NCBI RefSeq assembly: GCF_014243445.1
Contig: NZ_JACLQD010000009.1
Span: forward strand, 1-50,575
Length of the DNA stretch: 50,575 nt
Direction of reading: 5' to 3'
Source of the DNA: Paragemmobacter straminiformis
GTDB taxonomy: Bacteria > Pseudomonadota > Alphaproteobacteria > Rhodobacterales > Rhodobacteraceae
The first letter of the stretch is position 1. Each line of letters begins with the position of its first letter. Position numbers and translations under genes: made by a program. Positions 1 through 9,946 of the stretch are shown here, piece by piece. Below the pieces are notes generated by a model. It was not told the origin of the DNA. It made no database searches and saw nothing but the letters and a program-made list of their open reading frames with translations.

Positions 1-50
1 GCAATATACCCCGATCGCAAAAACAATAAGCCCTCGGGAAACACAACGGA

Positions 51-1723
<1,673 letters not shown>

Positions 1724-1727
<4 letters not shown>

Positions 1728-2824
1728 GCCGGTCTCCTGTCTGTCTTCGGGCGCAGCGATCTGCGCAATTCTGCGACCGACGACCGAAGCCGGCGACCAG
1801 CAACGATCTGATTGGCTTGGATGTAGTGCTGTTCGGCCGCGCGTGGGTCGATGTGGCCCAAAAGTGGCGAAACCACACCGATGTGTTCGGGATCTTCCAG
1901 CGCGACAAAGGTCGCCGCGCAGTCACGAAACAGATGCGCGTTGATTGGTTGACCGAACGCTGCTTCTGTCGATGACGTTACGGCGTCGTGGATGGTGCGC
2001 GCTGCCATCGGTGTTCCTCGTTCCGACACCCACAACCGATCATGGCTCAGTCCCTTGAGCAAGCGCGGCCTGACGCTGGCGAGGTAGTGATCGAATGGCT
2101 GAGTAAGTTCTTCGGGGAGAGGTGCCGCGTAGGGATGGCCCGTTTTGGTCTCGGCCGGTGCCAAGCGCAGCATGAAGCTGTTTGTCATACGCACCAGATG
2201 GCGGTCGATCTCCATGGCTGTCAGGTTGGCCAAGCGAATAGGGCAACAGGACAGAAGGCCAATGATTAATGCATCACGATAGTTGCGATCCGCGACCCTA
2301 TGAAGAGGATTGCGGCGTGCGTCGTCCATGTGCTTCAAGGACCAGTCAAAAATGATGTGCGTTGGCTGCAGCCGTTGAAGTTTGCGGCGTCGGTTCACAA
2401 TCTGTCGCTCGAGATACCGCACAATCCGCCGCAGCCATCTGAAGTCCTGCAGCGGCATCATCGCTTCGATCGTGCAGAGTAGGCCCGCCAGCCGTCCCCA
2501 GATTGTCCAGCTTGCCATGTCTTGATCAGAGAGTTCAACGAGGTAGGCCTTCACGTGGTCCAGTGTGACGCGCTCCCAAGGGGCTTCCTCGGTCCCTGCC
2601 ATCAAGCCCTGACCGATTAGAAACGTGAGCCAGCGTCCATAGCTCTGCCGGTAGTTGGTTCGGGTCACCGGCGACCACAGGACACCACGTCCATCTGTGC
2701 CGTCCAGTACGTCCCCTCTGACGAAAAGGCTCTCCCAGGCCGATCGATCTGCTGCTGGCCAGAGGTTCAGAGGCAGACATTGGCGGGCGGGGTCGCCCAG
2801 ATAGCTTTCCGCGGTCCTAGGCAT
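1724..2824 (-). CDS. tyrosine recombinase/integrase (366 aa)
   Basis: The C-terminal catalytic domain of the phage-integrase family is complete: R197 (CPIRLANL), K227, H297-L-F-R300, H324 (LLGH) and nucleophile Y334 in EQHY. The N-terminal half (about 50-150) fits a core-binding SAM-like domain. Its start overlaps the stop of the 635-aa recombinase by 8 bp and its stop overlaps the serine recombinase start by 4 bp, so the three are surely co-translated. Paired or triple tyrosine recombinases of this kind define island types such as RIT elements and GInts. A serine recombinase as partner is unusual. It could catalyse integration at the tRNA or act as a directionality or accessory subunit; the sequence does not say which. 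Confidence 0.9.
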
Positions 2825-4724
2825 GAGGCCTCCGCTGCACTGAGAGCTGGTTCCGCGCTGCTGTCACCGAGGCTTGGTAATGGCGCACAGCGTTCTTCTG
2901 TTCGAACTGAGCGTAAGCCTTCATCGTAGTTTGCAGCGTGTCCCCAATTGTATGGCTCAGCGTCGCGAAATCCCCGGGCTGGATCAGACAATGGATCTTG
3001 CCGGCAATGCTCCGGAAGAGATGGGTGTGGATGATGAGCCCGGTGTGCTCGAAGATCGTGTCTTTGATCAGCTTCGATACCGAAGTCGTCCACTTCGCCC
3101 CGCCGTCCCGCGCCGGGAAGAGAAGATCCGACGGTTGGGTCAACAGGGTAGGGCGGTAGTCCTTCAGGTACAAATCGAACAGCACAAGAGTCTCGCCGCT
3201 CAGCTCGAAGGATAGAGGCCGTCCGTTCTTCACCTCTTCGCCAGGGATCGACAGGATGATGCAGGGAGCGCCCTTCACCTCGGCGCGCCGAATGTGCTGC
3301 GTGAGATTGAGGCGCGTCAGGTTGCCGACACGCATCGGGGCGTGAAGCAGGATCTCGATGGCGAGCGCTGCTTGCACGAGGAGGGCGCGCCGGCGCAGGC
3401 GCTGATCGCTGCGGCTTGCTAAGGCCACGAGGCGCTCCGGCAGGTGAAGAAGATGGCCGAGGTTGGCTTCGTCGTCGAGTTGCTCGAGGCGTTCCTGGTT
3501 CTTGGTCCGGGTGCCATCGATGCACGCGGCAATCCGGGAAGAAATGCCGGAGAGTTCGCGCATCTTTGCATCGCCGAGCTTCAGGTGGTGGCGAGCGATC
3601 GACTTCACGCAAGTGACCAGCTTGTGCAGCGATCCGGTTGGCTTGCCGTTAAACCGGCTCATGTACCAACGCAGGCCGGCCGTTAGCTTCTCGAGATGCG
3701 CCAGACAGCCTAGATCTACAATATCGGTGATCGGTTTGCCGCTCCGCACAATGGCCGACGCCATCTGTTGGATATTGAACCTCTGGTACTTCAGCGAGGC
3801 TGGCCGCAGGGGTTTGCTCGGCCCCTCCCCAGAAAAAATGTCAGGGTTCGTAAGGCGGTCCATCCAGCGCGCGACGTCTGCTTGGAAGCTCTCCGGAAAT
3901 GCTTCAATTGGAAACGTCCACGGCTCCCGTTTCCTCGGATAGGTCAGCGTGATCTGCGGCCAGCCCGGTTGCGTTTGACGCAGGCGGTTCCAGGCCGACA
4001 CCATTGCCCCTACCTTCACCTTTGGGTTGTCGAGGAACGTCTCTTCTGAAAGCGCGGCGAGAAGCCCTTTGACATGGCTGTTCTCCACGGCGTCAGGGGC
4101 CACGCCGAGGGCACTACAATACTGCGCGAACTGGGTGAGCTTCCACCCGTCGCGCTGGTCTGGCACATGAGCGAGTAGGTCGGCCCAGTTCTCTGACACC
4201 GGGCTCAGCCAATCCGACCGGGAACGGGACGCCCCGCAAAGCTCCAGTGCCTTCAACACATCCGCACGGATGTTCTTAAGACGCTTCGCCGAGAGACCGA
4301 CCTGAGCCGGGTGGATCCGCCGTAGCCGGACTTGTATCCAGGCCACATTGGCCGGAACCGAGCTCGGGGCTTGACCGATCAGGCGGCACAACGTGTGAAC
4401 CGCGGACTTCATGTCACGGCGCTGCGTAGCCGTAAGGTCTTCCATGCTCTCGAGGTGGCTCAAGACGGCGTCCATCATCATGGCATCGGCGCGGACGAAC
4501 GGGCTCGGCGATCGACTATCTTCGGGCTTCAGGCTCATCGGGCGGGGTCCTTCTTGGACATCATTTGCATCGGGTGGACAGGGCTGGTCAGGGTCACTGA
4601 TTCGGGACACAGTAGCACAACAATCCGGCTCGGATTGCAGCGCACCGTTGTCCCGACACGTCGTCAAGTCATTGCCATTATTGGACAAAATTGCCATCTG
4701 TTGGTCATCCTTCCAGCCGGTCAC
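2817..4724 (-). CDS. large tyrosine recombinase-like protein (635 aa)
   Basis: The C-terminal third carries a tyrosine-recombinase signature: R465 (HAPMRVGNL), K499, H568-L-F-R571, H591 (HTIGD) and Y604 (KAYAQF). The roughly 450 residues before it are much longer than the arm and core-binding domains of a standard integrase. The first 60 or so residues look poorly conserved and disordered, so the true start may be internal, at Met63 (MSLKPEDS). The gene overlaps the upstream HTH gene by 20 bp and the downstream recombinase by 8 bp. All catalytic residues are present, so it is likely active rather than a relic. Its role relative to the other two recombinases in the operon is unknown. Confidence 0.85.
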   Translation of the reverse strand: MTGWKDDQQMAILSNNGNDLTTCRDNGALQSEPDCCATVSRISDPDQPCPPDANDVQEGPRPMSLKPEDSRSPSPFVRADAMMMDAVLSHLESMEDLTATQRRDMKSAVHTLCRLIGQAPSSVPANVAWIQVRLRRIHPAQVGLSAKRLKNIRADVLKALELCGASRSRSDWLSPVSENWADLLAHVPDQRDGWKLTQFAQYCSALGVAPDAVENSHVKGLLAALSEETFLDNPKVKVGAMVSAWNRLRQTQPGWPQITLTYPRKREPWTFPIEAFPESFQADVARWMDRLTNPDIFSGEGPSKPLRPASLKYQRFNIQQMASAIVRSGKPITDIVDLGCLAHLEKLTAGLRWYMSRFNGKPTGSLHKLVTCVKSIARHHLKLGDAKMRELSGISSRIAACIDGTRTKNQERLEQLDDEANLGHLLHLPERLVALASRSDQRLRRRALLVQAALAIEILLHAPMRVGNLTRLNLTQHIRRAEVKGAPCIILSIPGEEVKNGRPLSFELSGETLVLFDLYLKDYRPTLLTQPSDLLFPARDGGAKWTTSVSKLIKDTIFEHTGLIIHTHLFRSIAGKIHCLIQPGDFATLSHTIGDTLQTTMKAYAQFEQKNAVRHYQASVTAARNQLSVQRRPHA

Positions 4725-4908
4725 GCACGAAGCGCGTCAGGTCCTGCGGGCGGATCCGCCACTGCAATCCGAGCTTCGCGGCGGGCAACTCTCCCCCCGA
4801 AATCCACCGCCGGATCGTCTTCGTGGAAACGCGGACATGCTCCGCCGCGTCGGGGATTGTCATGAGCCGCTCAGGGCTTGTCTGGGGTCGTTCTGCTTGT
4901 CTGGGCAT
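4705..4908 (-). CDS. excisionase-like MerR/HTH_17 DNA-binding protein
   Basis: 67 aa. The motif TIPDAAEHVRVSTKTIRRWI followed by GGELPAAKLGLQWRI is a winged-helix HTH_17/excisionase fold covering nearly the whole protein. The ATG is preceded by GGGAGAGG at a suitable distance. The gene overlaps the start of the 635-aa recombinase by 20 bp. Small HTH proteins at the head of recombinase operons usually bend att DNA and set the direction of recombination, or autoregulate the operon. That role is inferred from position and fold. Confidence 0.85.
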   Translation of the reverse strand: MPRQAERPQTSPERLMTIPDAAEHVRVSTKTIRRWISGGELPAAKLGLQWRIRPQDLTRFVRDRLEG

Positions 4909-5047
4909 AGGCCTCTCCCGGCTGTTCCGTCAGGCCAGAGGCGACAAACTCACGGGCAGCATGTACCGCAAGCAGCCGGACCAGCGCGCGCAGGTCACCC
5001 TGCGCTACGCTCGTCTCGATCTTATGCTCTTCGGCTGCCCGGCGCAC
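4871..5047 (-). CDS. small ORF at the head of the recombinase operon (58 aa)
   Basis: A GTG-initiated frame of 58 codons ends 38 bp inside the HTH gene. Its N-terminal part reads as a plausible soluble helix (AAEEHKIETSVAQGDLRALV, then RLLAVHAAREFVASG). The overlap pattern matches the rest of the operon, where every gene overlaps the next. A possible ribosome site (GAGG) lies about 9 nt before the GTG. I do not recognise a family. It could also be the 5' leader of the HTH message. Moderate confidence that it is translated. Confidence 0.45.
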   Translation of the reverse strand: MRRAAEEHKIETSVAQGDLRALVRLLAVHAAREFVASGLTEQPGEAYAQTSRTTPDKP

Positions 5048-5145
5048 CTGTCACGTCCTCTGCTGACACGCAAAGGACATGCCTGACCGATGGGTGGCCA
5101 GTTAGCCGAACATCGGCCGGTCGAAACGGCTGCCGGACTGGCCGG

Positions 5146-5787
5146 TTACTTTAGGCCGTCCAGTATTCCTTGAAGCGTTGACCGAGCCGGGGGCTTACGC
5201 TTCGTCTCGTCTTGAAACTGACCATTCAAATCTTCCATCAACTCGTTCTTCGAACGGTCAGGGTTTGCTGCCCTGAGTTGCCGGAAACGTTCTCGAAACC
5301 ATTCCTTGGAAAACTTGGATCTCCCCTCGACCTCGCTGGTCCGACGCCAAAGACGCTCTACGTCAGCACTGCGGATGAGGATACCGAACCACGGCCTGAC
5401 CTCGGCACCGCTAGGCAGGCAAATATAAGGACCGGCATCGACGTCCGGAACTAGGTCGATCCATGTCGACGCCGGGATCGCCTCTCTAGCGCCGTCCGCT
5501 GTCCGCTGTCCAAATGCCGTCAGGCGACCGTCACACAGTTTAATCACTAGCTCTTCAAACCGGCCAACCCGCTTTGACCAGCCCCACCCGGTGGCATAGC
5601 CCAAGAAAGCGCCCCAATGATCGGCGTTGGGCGGAGCGAAGCGCTCAACGACCGCAACTTCCCGGAAAACTACCCACGCCGCTGCCTGCGCCAAGGTCCA
5701 GTAGTCCGAGCTTCCAACCACCTGCACTCGCTTCGCGTCCTCTTCGATGCGAAGAGCTCTGTCATGCTCAAATTGATCGTCGCTCAT
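5146..5787 (-). CDS. hypothetical protein (213 aa)
   Basis: Same strand as the recombinase operon, with its stop about 100 bp upstream of that operon's first start. There is no signal peptide or membrane segment. A conserved-looking N-terminal block (SSDYWTLAQAAAWVVFRE) is followed by a WG-rich stretch (GYATGWGWSKRVGRFEEL). The C-terminus is basic and ends in a helix-rich segment that could bind nucleic acid (SKNELMEDLNGQF, then RSTLQGILDGL). I do not recognise the family. Its position beside island recombinases suggests an island-specific gene rather than housekeeping. Confidence 0.7.
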   Translation of the reverse strand: MSDDQFEHDRALRIEEDAKRVQVVGSSDYWTLAQAAAWVVFREVAVVERFAPPNADHWGAFLGYATGWGWSKRVGRFEELVIKLCDGRLTAFGQRTADGAREAIPASTWIDLVPDVDAGPYICLPSGAEVRPWFGILIRSADVERLWRRTSEVEGRSKFSKEWFRERFRQLRAANPDRSKNELMEDLNGQFQDETKRKPPARSTLQGILDGLK

Positions 5788-6059
5788 AGCTGCGTCTCCT
5801 AGGATTCGATGCCTTCAAGTCAGGGCAGAGCGTTGCAAACCCGGCGTTAACTGAAACCTGGGTCCGGCATTCAGTTCAGGCTGGTCGCGAGTCGGGCAAG
5901 CAAAAGCGATCGTTTTGCAAAAATAAAGTTCGGGTGCGCGTCACAGCAGGCGCTCACGTTCTGCTCGGTGCGCACTAGCCATCAACCACCGACCTACCTT
6001 GCCCCGCTTGCCAACAGCCCTACAGTCCAAGCACCCTCGGCGATGATCTGATCCAAGCG

Positions 6060-6305
6060 ATGACCGAGGCTCTTGCCCACGCGAAGGGCGACGGCCCCGC
6101 CATTGCCCACGCCCCCGTTGTTCCGAGGGAAGTGCGAGAACAGGCCCATCTGACGCAAGCACAGATGGCCCCGCTGATGGGAATGAGCCTGTCTCGCTAC
6201 CGGAAATGGGAACAGGGGCAGCGCCGGATCAGCGGACCGGCAGCAAGCTTGTTGCGGTTGATTCAGCGAGAGCCGGAAGCGGTGCGGCGGGCACTTCTAC
6301 TATGA
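6060..6305 (+). CDS. HigA/XRE-type antitoxin-like regulator, toxin partner not seen
   Basis: 81 aa. The helix-turn-helix TQAQMAPLMGMSLSRYRKWEQG and the tail GPAASLLRLIQREPEAVRRALL are typical of HigA-like antitoxins. The same frame is open 5' of the ATG back to 5979 and reads LGDDLIQAM directly before it, which resembles the usual N-terminal extension of this family. No ATG, GTG or TTG codon occurs in that stretch, so the gene may be 5'-truncated or use another start. No RelE/HigB toxin ORF precedes it. An IS5-type element begins 5 bp after its stop codon and may have displaced a partner gene. Confidence 0.65.
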   Translation: MTEALAHAKGDGPAIAHAPVVPREVREQAHLTQAQMAPLMGMSLSRYRKWEQGQRRISGPAASLLRLIQREPEAVRRALLL

Positions 6306-6309
6306 ACTA

Positions 6310-7173
6310 GGGTCAGGACCCATTAATCGGCTTGAGGCCGGTCTGCCTGCGTGATTCAAGCTCCCGGACTGACGGGGGTGATGATGAGCAACCTTTTCTG
6401 GCTGACTGAAGAGCAAATGGAGCCGCTGAAACCGTTCTTTCCGAAGAGCCATGGCAAGCCGCGTGTCGATGATAGGCGCGTGTTGAGCGGCATAATATTC
6501 ATCAATCGCAATGGGTTGAGATGGTGCGATGCGCCTCGGGAATATGGCCCGCCGAAGACTCTCTACAATCGCTGGAAGCGGTGGGGCGACATGGGCGTCT
6601 TTGCCCGGATGATGGAGGGACTGGCCTCCGGGGGTGGCGAGCAGAAGACGATCATGATCGACGCGACATATCTCAAGGCGCACCGCACGGCTTCCAGCCT
6701 GCGGGCGAAAAAGGGGGGCCTGACGACCAGCGTGGGCGTCTGATCGGGCGCACGAAGGGCGGACTGAACACCAAGCTGCATGCCGTCACCGACGACAAAG
6801 GGCGGCCCCTGAAGTTCTTCATGACCGCAGGCCAGGTCAGTGACTACACCGGAGCCGCCGCCCTGCTGGGCAGTCTGCCCGCAGCCGAGTGGATGATCGC
6901 GGACCGGGGCTATGACGCCGACTGGTTCCGAGATGCATTGAAAGACAAGGGGATACGGCCCTGTATCCCCGGCCGGAAGTCACGCGGCAGGGCGGTTCGA
7001 TACGACAAGCGGCGCTATCGCCGCCGCAACCGCATCGAGATCATGTTCGGTCGGCTGAAAGACTGGCGAAGGGTCGCAACACGCTATGACAGATGCGCCA
7101 AGACCTTCCTATCCGCCGTCGCCCTCGCAGCAACCGTCATGTTCTGGCTTTGACGATCAATGAGTCTGGAGCC
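6310..7173 (+). mobile_element. IS5-family (IS427-type) insertion sequence
   Basis: 864 bp. The left end GGGTCAGGACCCATTAAT and the inverted right end GGCTCCAGACTCATTGAT match at 13 of 18 positions. TA dinucleotides flank both sides (6308-6309 and 7174-7175), consistent with the short target duplication of this group. The element contains a two-frame transposase. It sits directly behind the HigA-like gene. Confidence 0.8.
6384..7153 (+). CDS. IS5-family transposase, made by -1 frameshift
   Basis: The first frame (6384-6743) encodes the N-terminal DUF4096-type domain (LTEEQMEPLKPFFP) and the first catalytic Asp (TIMIDATYLK). The second frame carries the second Asp (MIADRGYDADWF) and the Glu region (RNRIEIMFGRLKDWRR), ending FWL. 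The frames overlap through an A5G6 run at 6708-6718. Slipping back one base there joins KKGG to the GRLIGRTKGGLNTKLH block expected in this group. The slippery site is G AAA AAG rather than the ideal A AAA AAG, so frameshifting may be inefficient. All DDE residues are present, so the copy may be functional. Confidence 0.8.
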
Positions 7174-7387
7174 TAAGCACTGACCGTAGCGGACAGCTAT
7201 TGGCCGTGGTATAATGAGACGCCATTGATACTGATCAGCCGGTGCAGACAATAGCATAGATCACCGGGAGATCTGCCCATGGATCGAGGAACAGCGCATC
7301 AAAGCGTCCCTCGGGCAACTGCTCGTCCAGTGCTTTTTCGGAAGTATTAAACTAACGACTGAGCGTCACCAAAGGTGCTTCTGCGAC

Positions 7388-8014
7388 ATGCCCCTGACCG
7401 ACCCGGACCTCTGGAACCTGATCAGAACCTGGCCGCTCCCATACTCGGACGAAATGGATGATGGCGTCACTCCGGCACGCCGCTGTCGCCGCTTTGAAGA
7501 CAACCTCCGTAGGGCCGGCGACTGGACCGAAGATGCTGCCGAAGAGATAACAATCGCCTATCGTCAGTTCTTTTACCTCAAGGCACTGACCGGTGAGACT
7601 TTGACCCCGCCAAAGTGGATCGACGCGGCCTGGCACCAGCATTTGGCATTCCCAATCGACTACTCTGCCCTTGAGGCCGGCATAGGGCGCAAGATTGTCC
7701 ACCAGCAGCAATTAAATAAAGAGGAACGGAAGGCAGGCTGGAACCGAGGGCGGGAAATCTGGAAAGCTGAGTTCGACGAAGATCCCCCGCTGAAAATGTG
7801 GCCACCTCTACAAGTGTGGTGGCGGCCCTGGGCAGCGTTAGCCGTTCTGATTATTGGCGTTCCCTGGAGCGTGCTACTAGTGAAATCAGAGATGGCAGGA
7901 TTGCCACCTGGACTGCTAATTCCCTTTATCGCACTCTTCTGGCTTAGTTGTGGTTGCGTAGCCGTCTTGATTTACGGCAGTCCAAGGCCCGACCAGATGT
8001 CGCGCTGCGGCTGA
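7388..8014 (+). CDS. hypothetical membrane-anchored protein with WIDAAWHQHL motif
   Basis: 208 aa. Residues 77-86 (WIDAAWHQHL) resemble the D-x-x-WHxHL motif of glycine-rich-domain/DUF1399-type proteins. The N-terminal 140 residues appear soluble. Two hydrophobic helices near 148-166 and 173-195 would anchor the C-terminus in the inner membrane. There is no close operon partner: the IS5 copy lies upstream and about 450 bp of non-coding DNA downstream. Function unknown. The 7174-7387 gap upstream has a TATAAT at 7210 without a good -35. Confidence 0.65.
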   Translation: MPLTDPDLWNLIRTWPLPYSDEMDDGVTPARRCRRFEDNLRRAGDWTEDAAEEITIAYRQFFYLKALTGETLTPPKWIDAAWHQHLAFPIDYSALEAGIGRKIVHQQQLNKEERKAGWNRGREIWKAEFDEDPPLKMWPPLQVWWRPWAALAVLIIGVPWSVLLVKSEMAGLPPGLLIPFIALFWLSCGCVAVLIYGSPRPDQMSRCG

Positions 8015-8080
8015 AGCTTGATGTGGCCGTATCAACAGGTCGAGCGCATACGTGAGGGTTCAGGCAGTTCCCACCCGACT

Positions 8081-8177
8081 GGGGCATCCCTTGGGGCAAA
8101 CCAAAGTTAACTACATCGGCTATGTCATTGGATTTGTCAACGCCAAGAACAGAGTGAGTGGCTGGCTGGGGCGCTAG
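8081..8177 (+). repeat. 97-bp dispersed repeat, copy 1
   Basis: Aligns without gaps to 21057-21153, with 77 of 97 positions identical. Read in one frame both copies end with a peptide of the form NRVSGWLGR / NKVSSWLGR and a TAG stop, so the repeat may be the decayed 3' end of a duplicated gene. Both copies also finish in GGCTGGGGCGCTAG, which is the complement of a tRNA acceptor-like end. Confidence 0.7.
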
Positions 8178-8187
8178 GATTCGAAGC
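8159..8187 (-). other. tRNA 3'-end-like remnant (possible old att site)
   Basis: On the minus strand the sequence contains GGCTTCGAATCCTAG followed by CGCCCCAGCCA: a T-loop TTCGAAT and an acceptor strand ending in CCA, as at the 3' end of alphaproteobacterial tRNA-Gln. The 5' part of a tRNA is missing, so this is not a gene. Such fragments are left when islands insert into or leave tRNA genes. A tyrosine integrase gene begins 1.8 kb away. Confidence 0.45.
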
Positions 8188-8210
8188 CTGAGGTTGGGCT
8201 GGTACCGATA

Positions 8211-8253
8211 TGCTGCTGGGTTGTTGGCAGGTGGGGCAACGGGTGGGGCGGTG
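8211..8253 (+). repeat. 43-bp repeat, copy 1
   Basis: Matches 8789-8831 at 39 of 43 positions. In the shared frame it encodes AAGLLAGGATGGAV. Three of the four differences from copy 2 are synonymous. A shorter, partial relative (GGCGGGGCGGTAAGGGCG) occurs near 11456. Confidence 0.7.
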
Positions 8254-8464
8254 GCGAACCGGACGGAGGAAGTTGCTTTGGTCCACTGAAGCGGTCTAGG
8301 GTTAAGTGACGTGCAGAGACTGCAGTTACAGTCACTGGGCTTGAATTGTGTTCTCGTTAAGTTCGATAGCCATTAGGGATTTTATTTGCTAGGTACTGTT
8401 AACATTTGCGGCCCAATGGACCGGATGATACCTGGGCCGGAAATTAAGTATAAAGGATGCGTTG

Positions 8465-8746
8465 ATGCAAAGAAAATTGGCCTACGCTAGCGTGGCTTCA
8501 CTTATTTTGTTCGGAATCGTTTTTTTTATCGCAATTGCGTTAGATAGCCTAGCTCTAGGATATGTTGCGTCTGTTCTACTTTTCGCTGGACTTTTAGTTG
8601 GTCTGTTCGGGTTGATCTTTCCAATTTTGGCTTTTCACATTTACAGTAACGTGCTGAGTGATACGCAAAAAGAATCCATCAGGATAAATCCGCTAACGCG
8701 CTTCATGGTTTATCTCGGTTCTAATGGGAAAGAGAACTTCAAGTAG
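8465..8746 (+). CDS. small two-helix membrane protein
   Basis: 93 aa from the ATG; a TTG directly before it would add one residue. Two hydrophobic segments (about 8-29 and 32-56) are separated by a very short turn, followed by a polar, basic tail ending NGKENFK. A purine-rich AAAGGA lies 9 nt upstream. Codon choice is far more A+T-rich than that of neighbours, a sign of recent transfer. No family recognised and no enzymatic residues visible. A membrane peptide of this shape next to repeats could be an immunity or toxin component, but nothing proves it. Confidence 0.65.
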   Translation: MQRKLAYASVASLILFGIVFFIAIALDSLALGYVASVLLFAGLLVGLFGLIFPILAFHIYSNVLSDTQKESIRINPLTRFMVYLGSNGKENFK

Positions 8747-8768
8747 TAGAGAAGACGAATTGGAATCT

Positions 8769-8846
8769 ATGTTAGAGTGGTGCCGGAATGCTGCGGGGCT
8801 GTTGGCAGGTGTGGCAACAGGTGGGGCGGTGAGGGCGATAGCTTAA
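8769..8846 (+). CDS. possible 25-aa microprotein
   Basis: ATG to TAA encodes a short peptide with a small-residue hydrophobic core (AAGLLAGVATGGAV) between WCRN and RAIA. The core coincides with a 43-bp repeat whose other copy (8211-8253) keeps the same peptide with mostly synonymous changes. A GGAATCT sits just before the ATG, a weak ribosome site. It starts 22 bp after the two-helix membrane protein gene. Translation is a guess from the substitution pattern. Confidence 0.3.
   Translation: MLEWCRNAAGLLAGVATGGAVRAIA
8789..8831 (+). repeat. 43-bp repeat, copy 2
   Basis: Second copy of the element at 8211-8253, 39 of 43 identical, same orientation, 578 bp apart. It lies inside the 25-codon frame at 8769-8846. 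Confidence 0.7.
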
Positions 8847-8997
8847 TGCAGAGACGTCAAGCAATCCTTGACCACTAACCTACCGGGAAAGCATTCTTCT
8901 CTTATTAGGCTGCACGAACAGTTAGCCGACGCATGCTGTGCTCGGATGCGCACGCTTTCGCTAATGACGGCTGAGAACGACCTGATAAGGAGGCGCA

Positions 8998-9552
8998 ATG
9001 TCCGATCTGTTCTCTCGGCTTGGTTCCCCTGAATGGCAGTGGATCTGGGCCGCGCTTCAGACTTTCACGTTGATCGGCGGGTTCTACTTCGTCATCAGGC
9101 AAATCCGGCTTGCTCAGGTGCAGAACTCAATATCCCATCTAAACTTCTTTAGGGAGATTTGGATATCTCCTGCCATCCTTCGTGCGCGCCGATCCTTCAA
9201 TGCCGCGCCTGTTGTTGCGGACGGGGAGATCAGAGCCCACGAGGATGTTATGTGTCTGTTCTTTAATGACATCGGTATCGCCATCCGCACTGGCCAAGTC
9301 GACAAGGTACATGTAGTTCGATTTTTCGGCTTCTTCGTCGAAGGGTACTGGCTCCTGATGTCGGAGCAAATTCAACGATGTCGAGATCGAGCCAGTGACC
9401 CCTCGATTTACGGCAGTTTCGAGCGCCTTTATGAAATCGTCATCCAAGAAAATGAGAGATACGGCCTTGGAACACTAACCGCATCTCGCCTCGGAATGTT
9501 TGTCAAAGAGGAAGCCGCACTCGCAAACTTCTATCTTGACGCCCCTGCCTAA
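8998..9552 (+). CDS. hypothetical protein with one N-terminal membrane helix (DUF4760-like)
   Basis: 184 aa. A hydrophobic helix at about 14-34 (WAALQTFTLIGGFYFVIRQI) is followed by a charged linker and a helical soluble region (HLNFFREIWISPAI, then a block containing FNDIGIAIRTG). This is the layout of the small membrane-anchored DUF4760 proteins common near mobile elements. A strong AAGGAGG lies 6 nt before the ATG, confirming the start. The flanking DNA is not operonic: 250 bp with a repeat upstream, 76 bp before the next small gene. Function unknown. Confidence 0.7.
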   Translation: MSDLFSRLGSPEWQWIWAALQTFTLIGGFYFVIRQIRLAQVQNSISHLNFFREIWISPAILRARRSFNAAPVVADGEIRAHEDVMCLFFNDIGIAIRTGQVDKVHVVRFFGFFVEGYWLLMSEQIQRCRDRASDPSIYGSFERLYEIVIQENERYGLGTLTASRLGMFVKEEAALANFYLDAPA

Positions 9553-9628
9553 CAGTACTTGGGAGCGATGTAGACAGTTAGATTGCAAGAACCTACGTTA
9601 CGAGCGGTCGGTCTAGACGAGAAGAAGC

Positions 9629-9880
9629 ATGAAGACACTGGCGATGGCCACGCTACTGGCGGTCAGCAATGCCCCTGCGACCGTCACACCTTCGGGTGAT
9701 CATCATGTGGAGCCAGTCCCAACACTCATAGGGCTCTCCTGCAGTCCTAGAAAGACTTGCTCCAAGACCGTCGAGAGCTGCGAGGAAGCCTATTGGCTGA
9801 TGGAAAACTGCTCGTGGGGCGGGAAGCTTGACGGGGACCACGATGGTGTACCCTGTGAGAACGTGTGTCCCGGTGGGTAA
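9629..9880 (+). CDS. small secreted excalibur-domain protein
   Basis: 83 aa. The C-terminal half (CEEAYWLMENCSWGGKLDGD, then HDGVPCENVC) is an excalibur calcium-binding module: conserved cysteines around a DGDHDGVPCE loop like an EF-hand. The N-terminus is short and weakly hydrophobic (MKTLAMATLLAVSNAPA), consistent with a signal peptide. A GAGAAGAAG precedes the ATG. Such domains occur in extracellular nucleases and surface proteins; here the domain stands alone. Possible role in binding divalent metal in the periplasm; otherwise unknown. Confidence 0.75.
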   Translation: MKTLAMATLLAVSNAPATVTPSGDHHVEPVPTLIGLSCSPRKTCSKTVESCEEAYWLMENCSWGGKLDGDHDGVPCENVCPGG

Positions 9881-9946
9881 GGTCTAGGAACGTCACTGGT
9901 CGGGAAGATCGGTCTTTGCGGTGAGCCTCATAGGGGAGTGCAAAGA

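Larger units (their letters stand above)
8015..8464. other. non-coding stretch with decayed repeats
   Basis: No convincing gene. It holds one copy of a 97-bp dispersed repeat, a sequence resembling a tRNA 3' end on the minus strand, and one copy of a 43-bp repeat, each listed separately. It ends in an AT-rich promoter-like region before the small membrane protein gene. The A+T content rises sharply after 8300, unlike the surrounding DNA. Confidence 0.6.

Noticed and set aside
7174-7387. Possible gene remnant reading WIEEQRIKASLGQLLVQ before the WHQHL gene
   Set aside because: Too short, no start, and no recognisable family.
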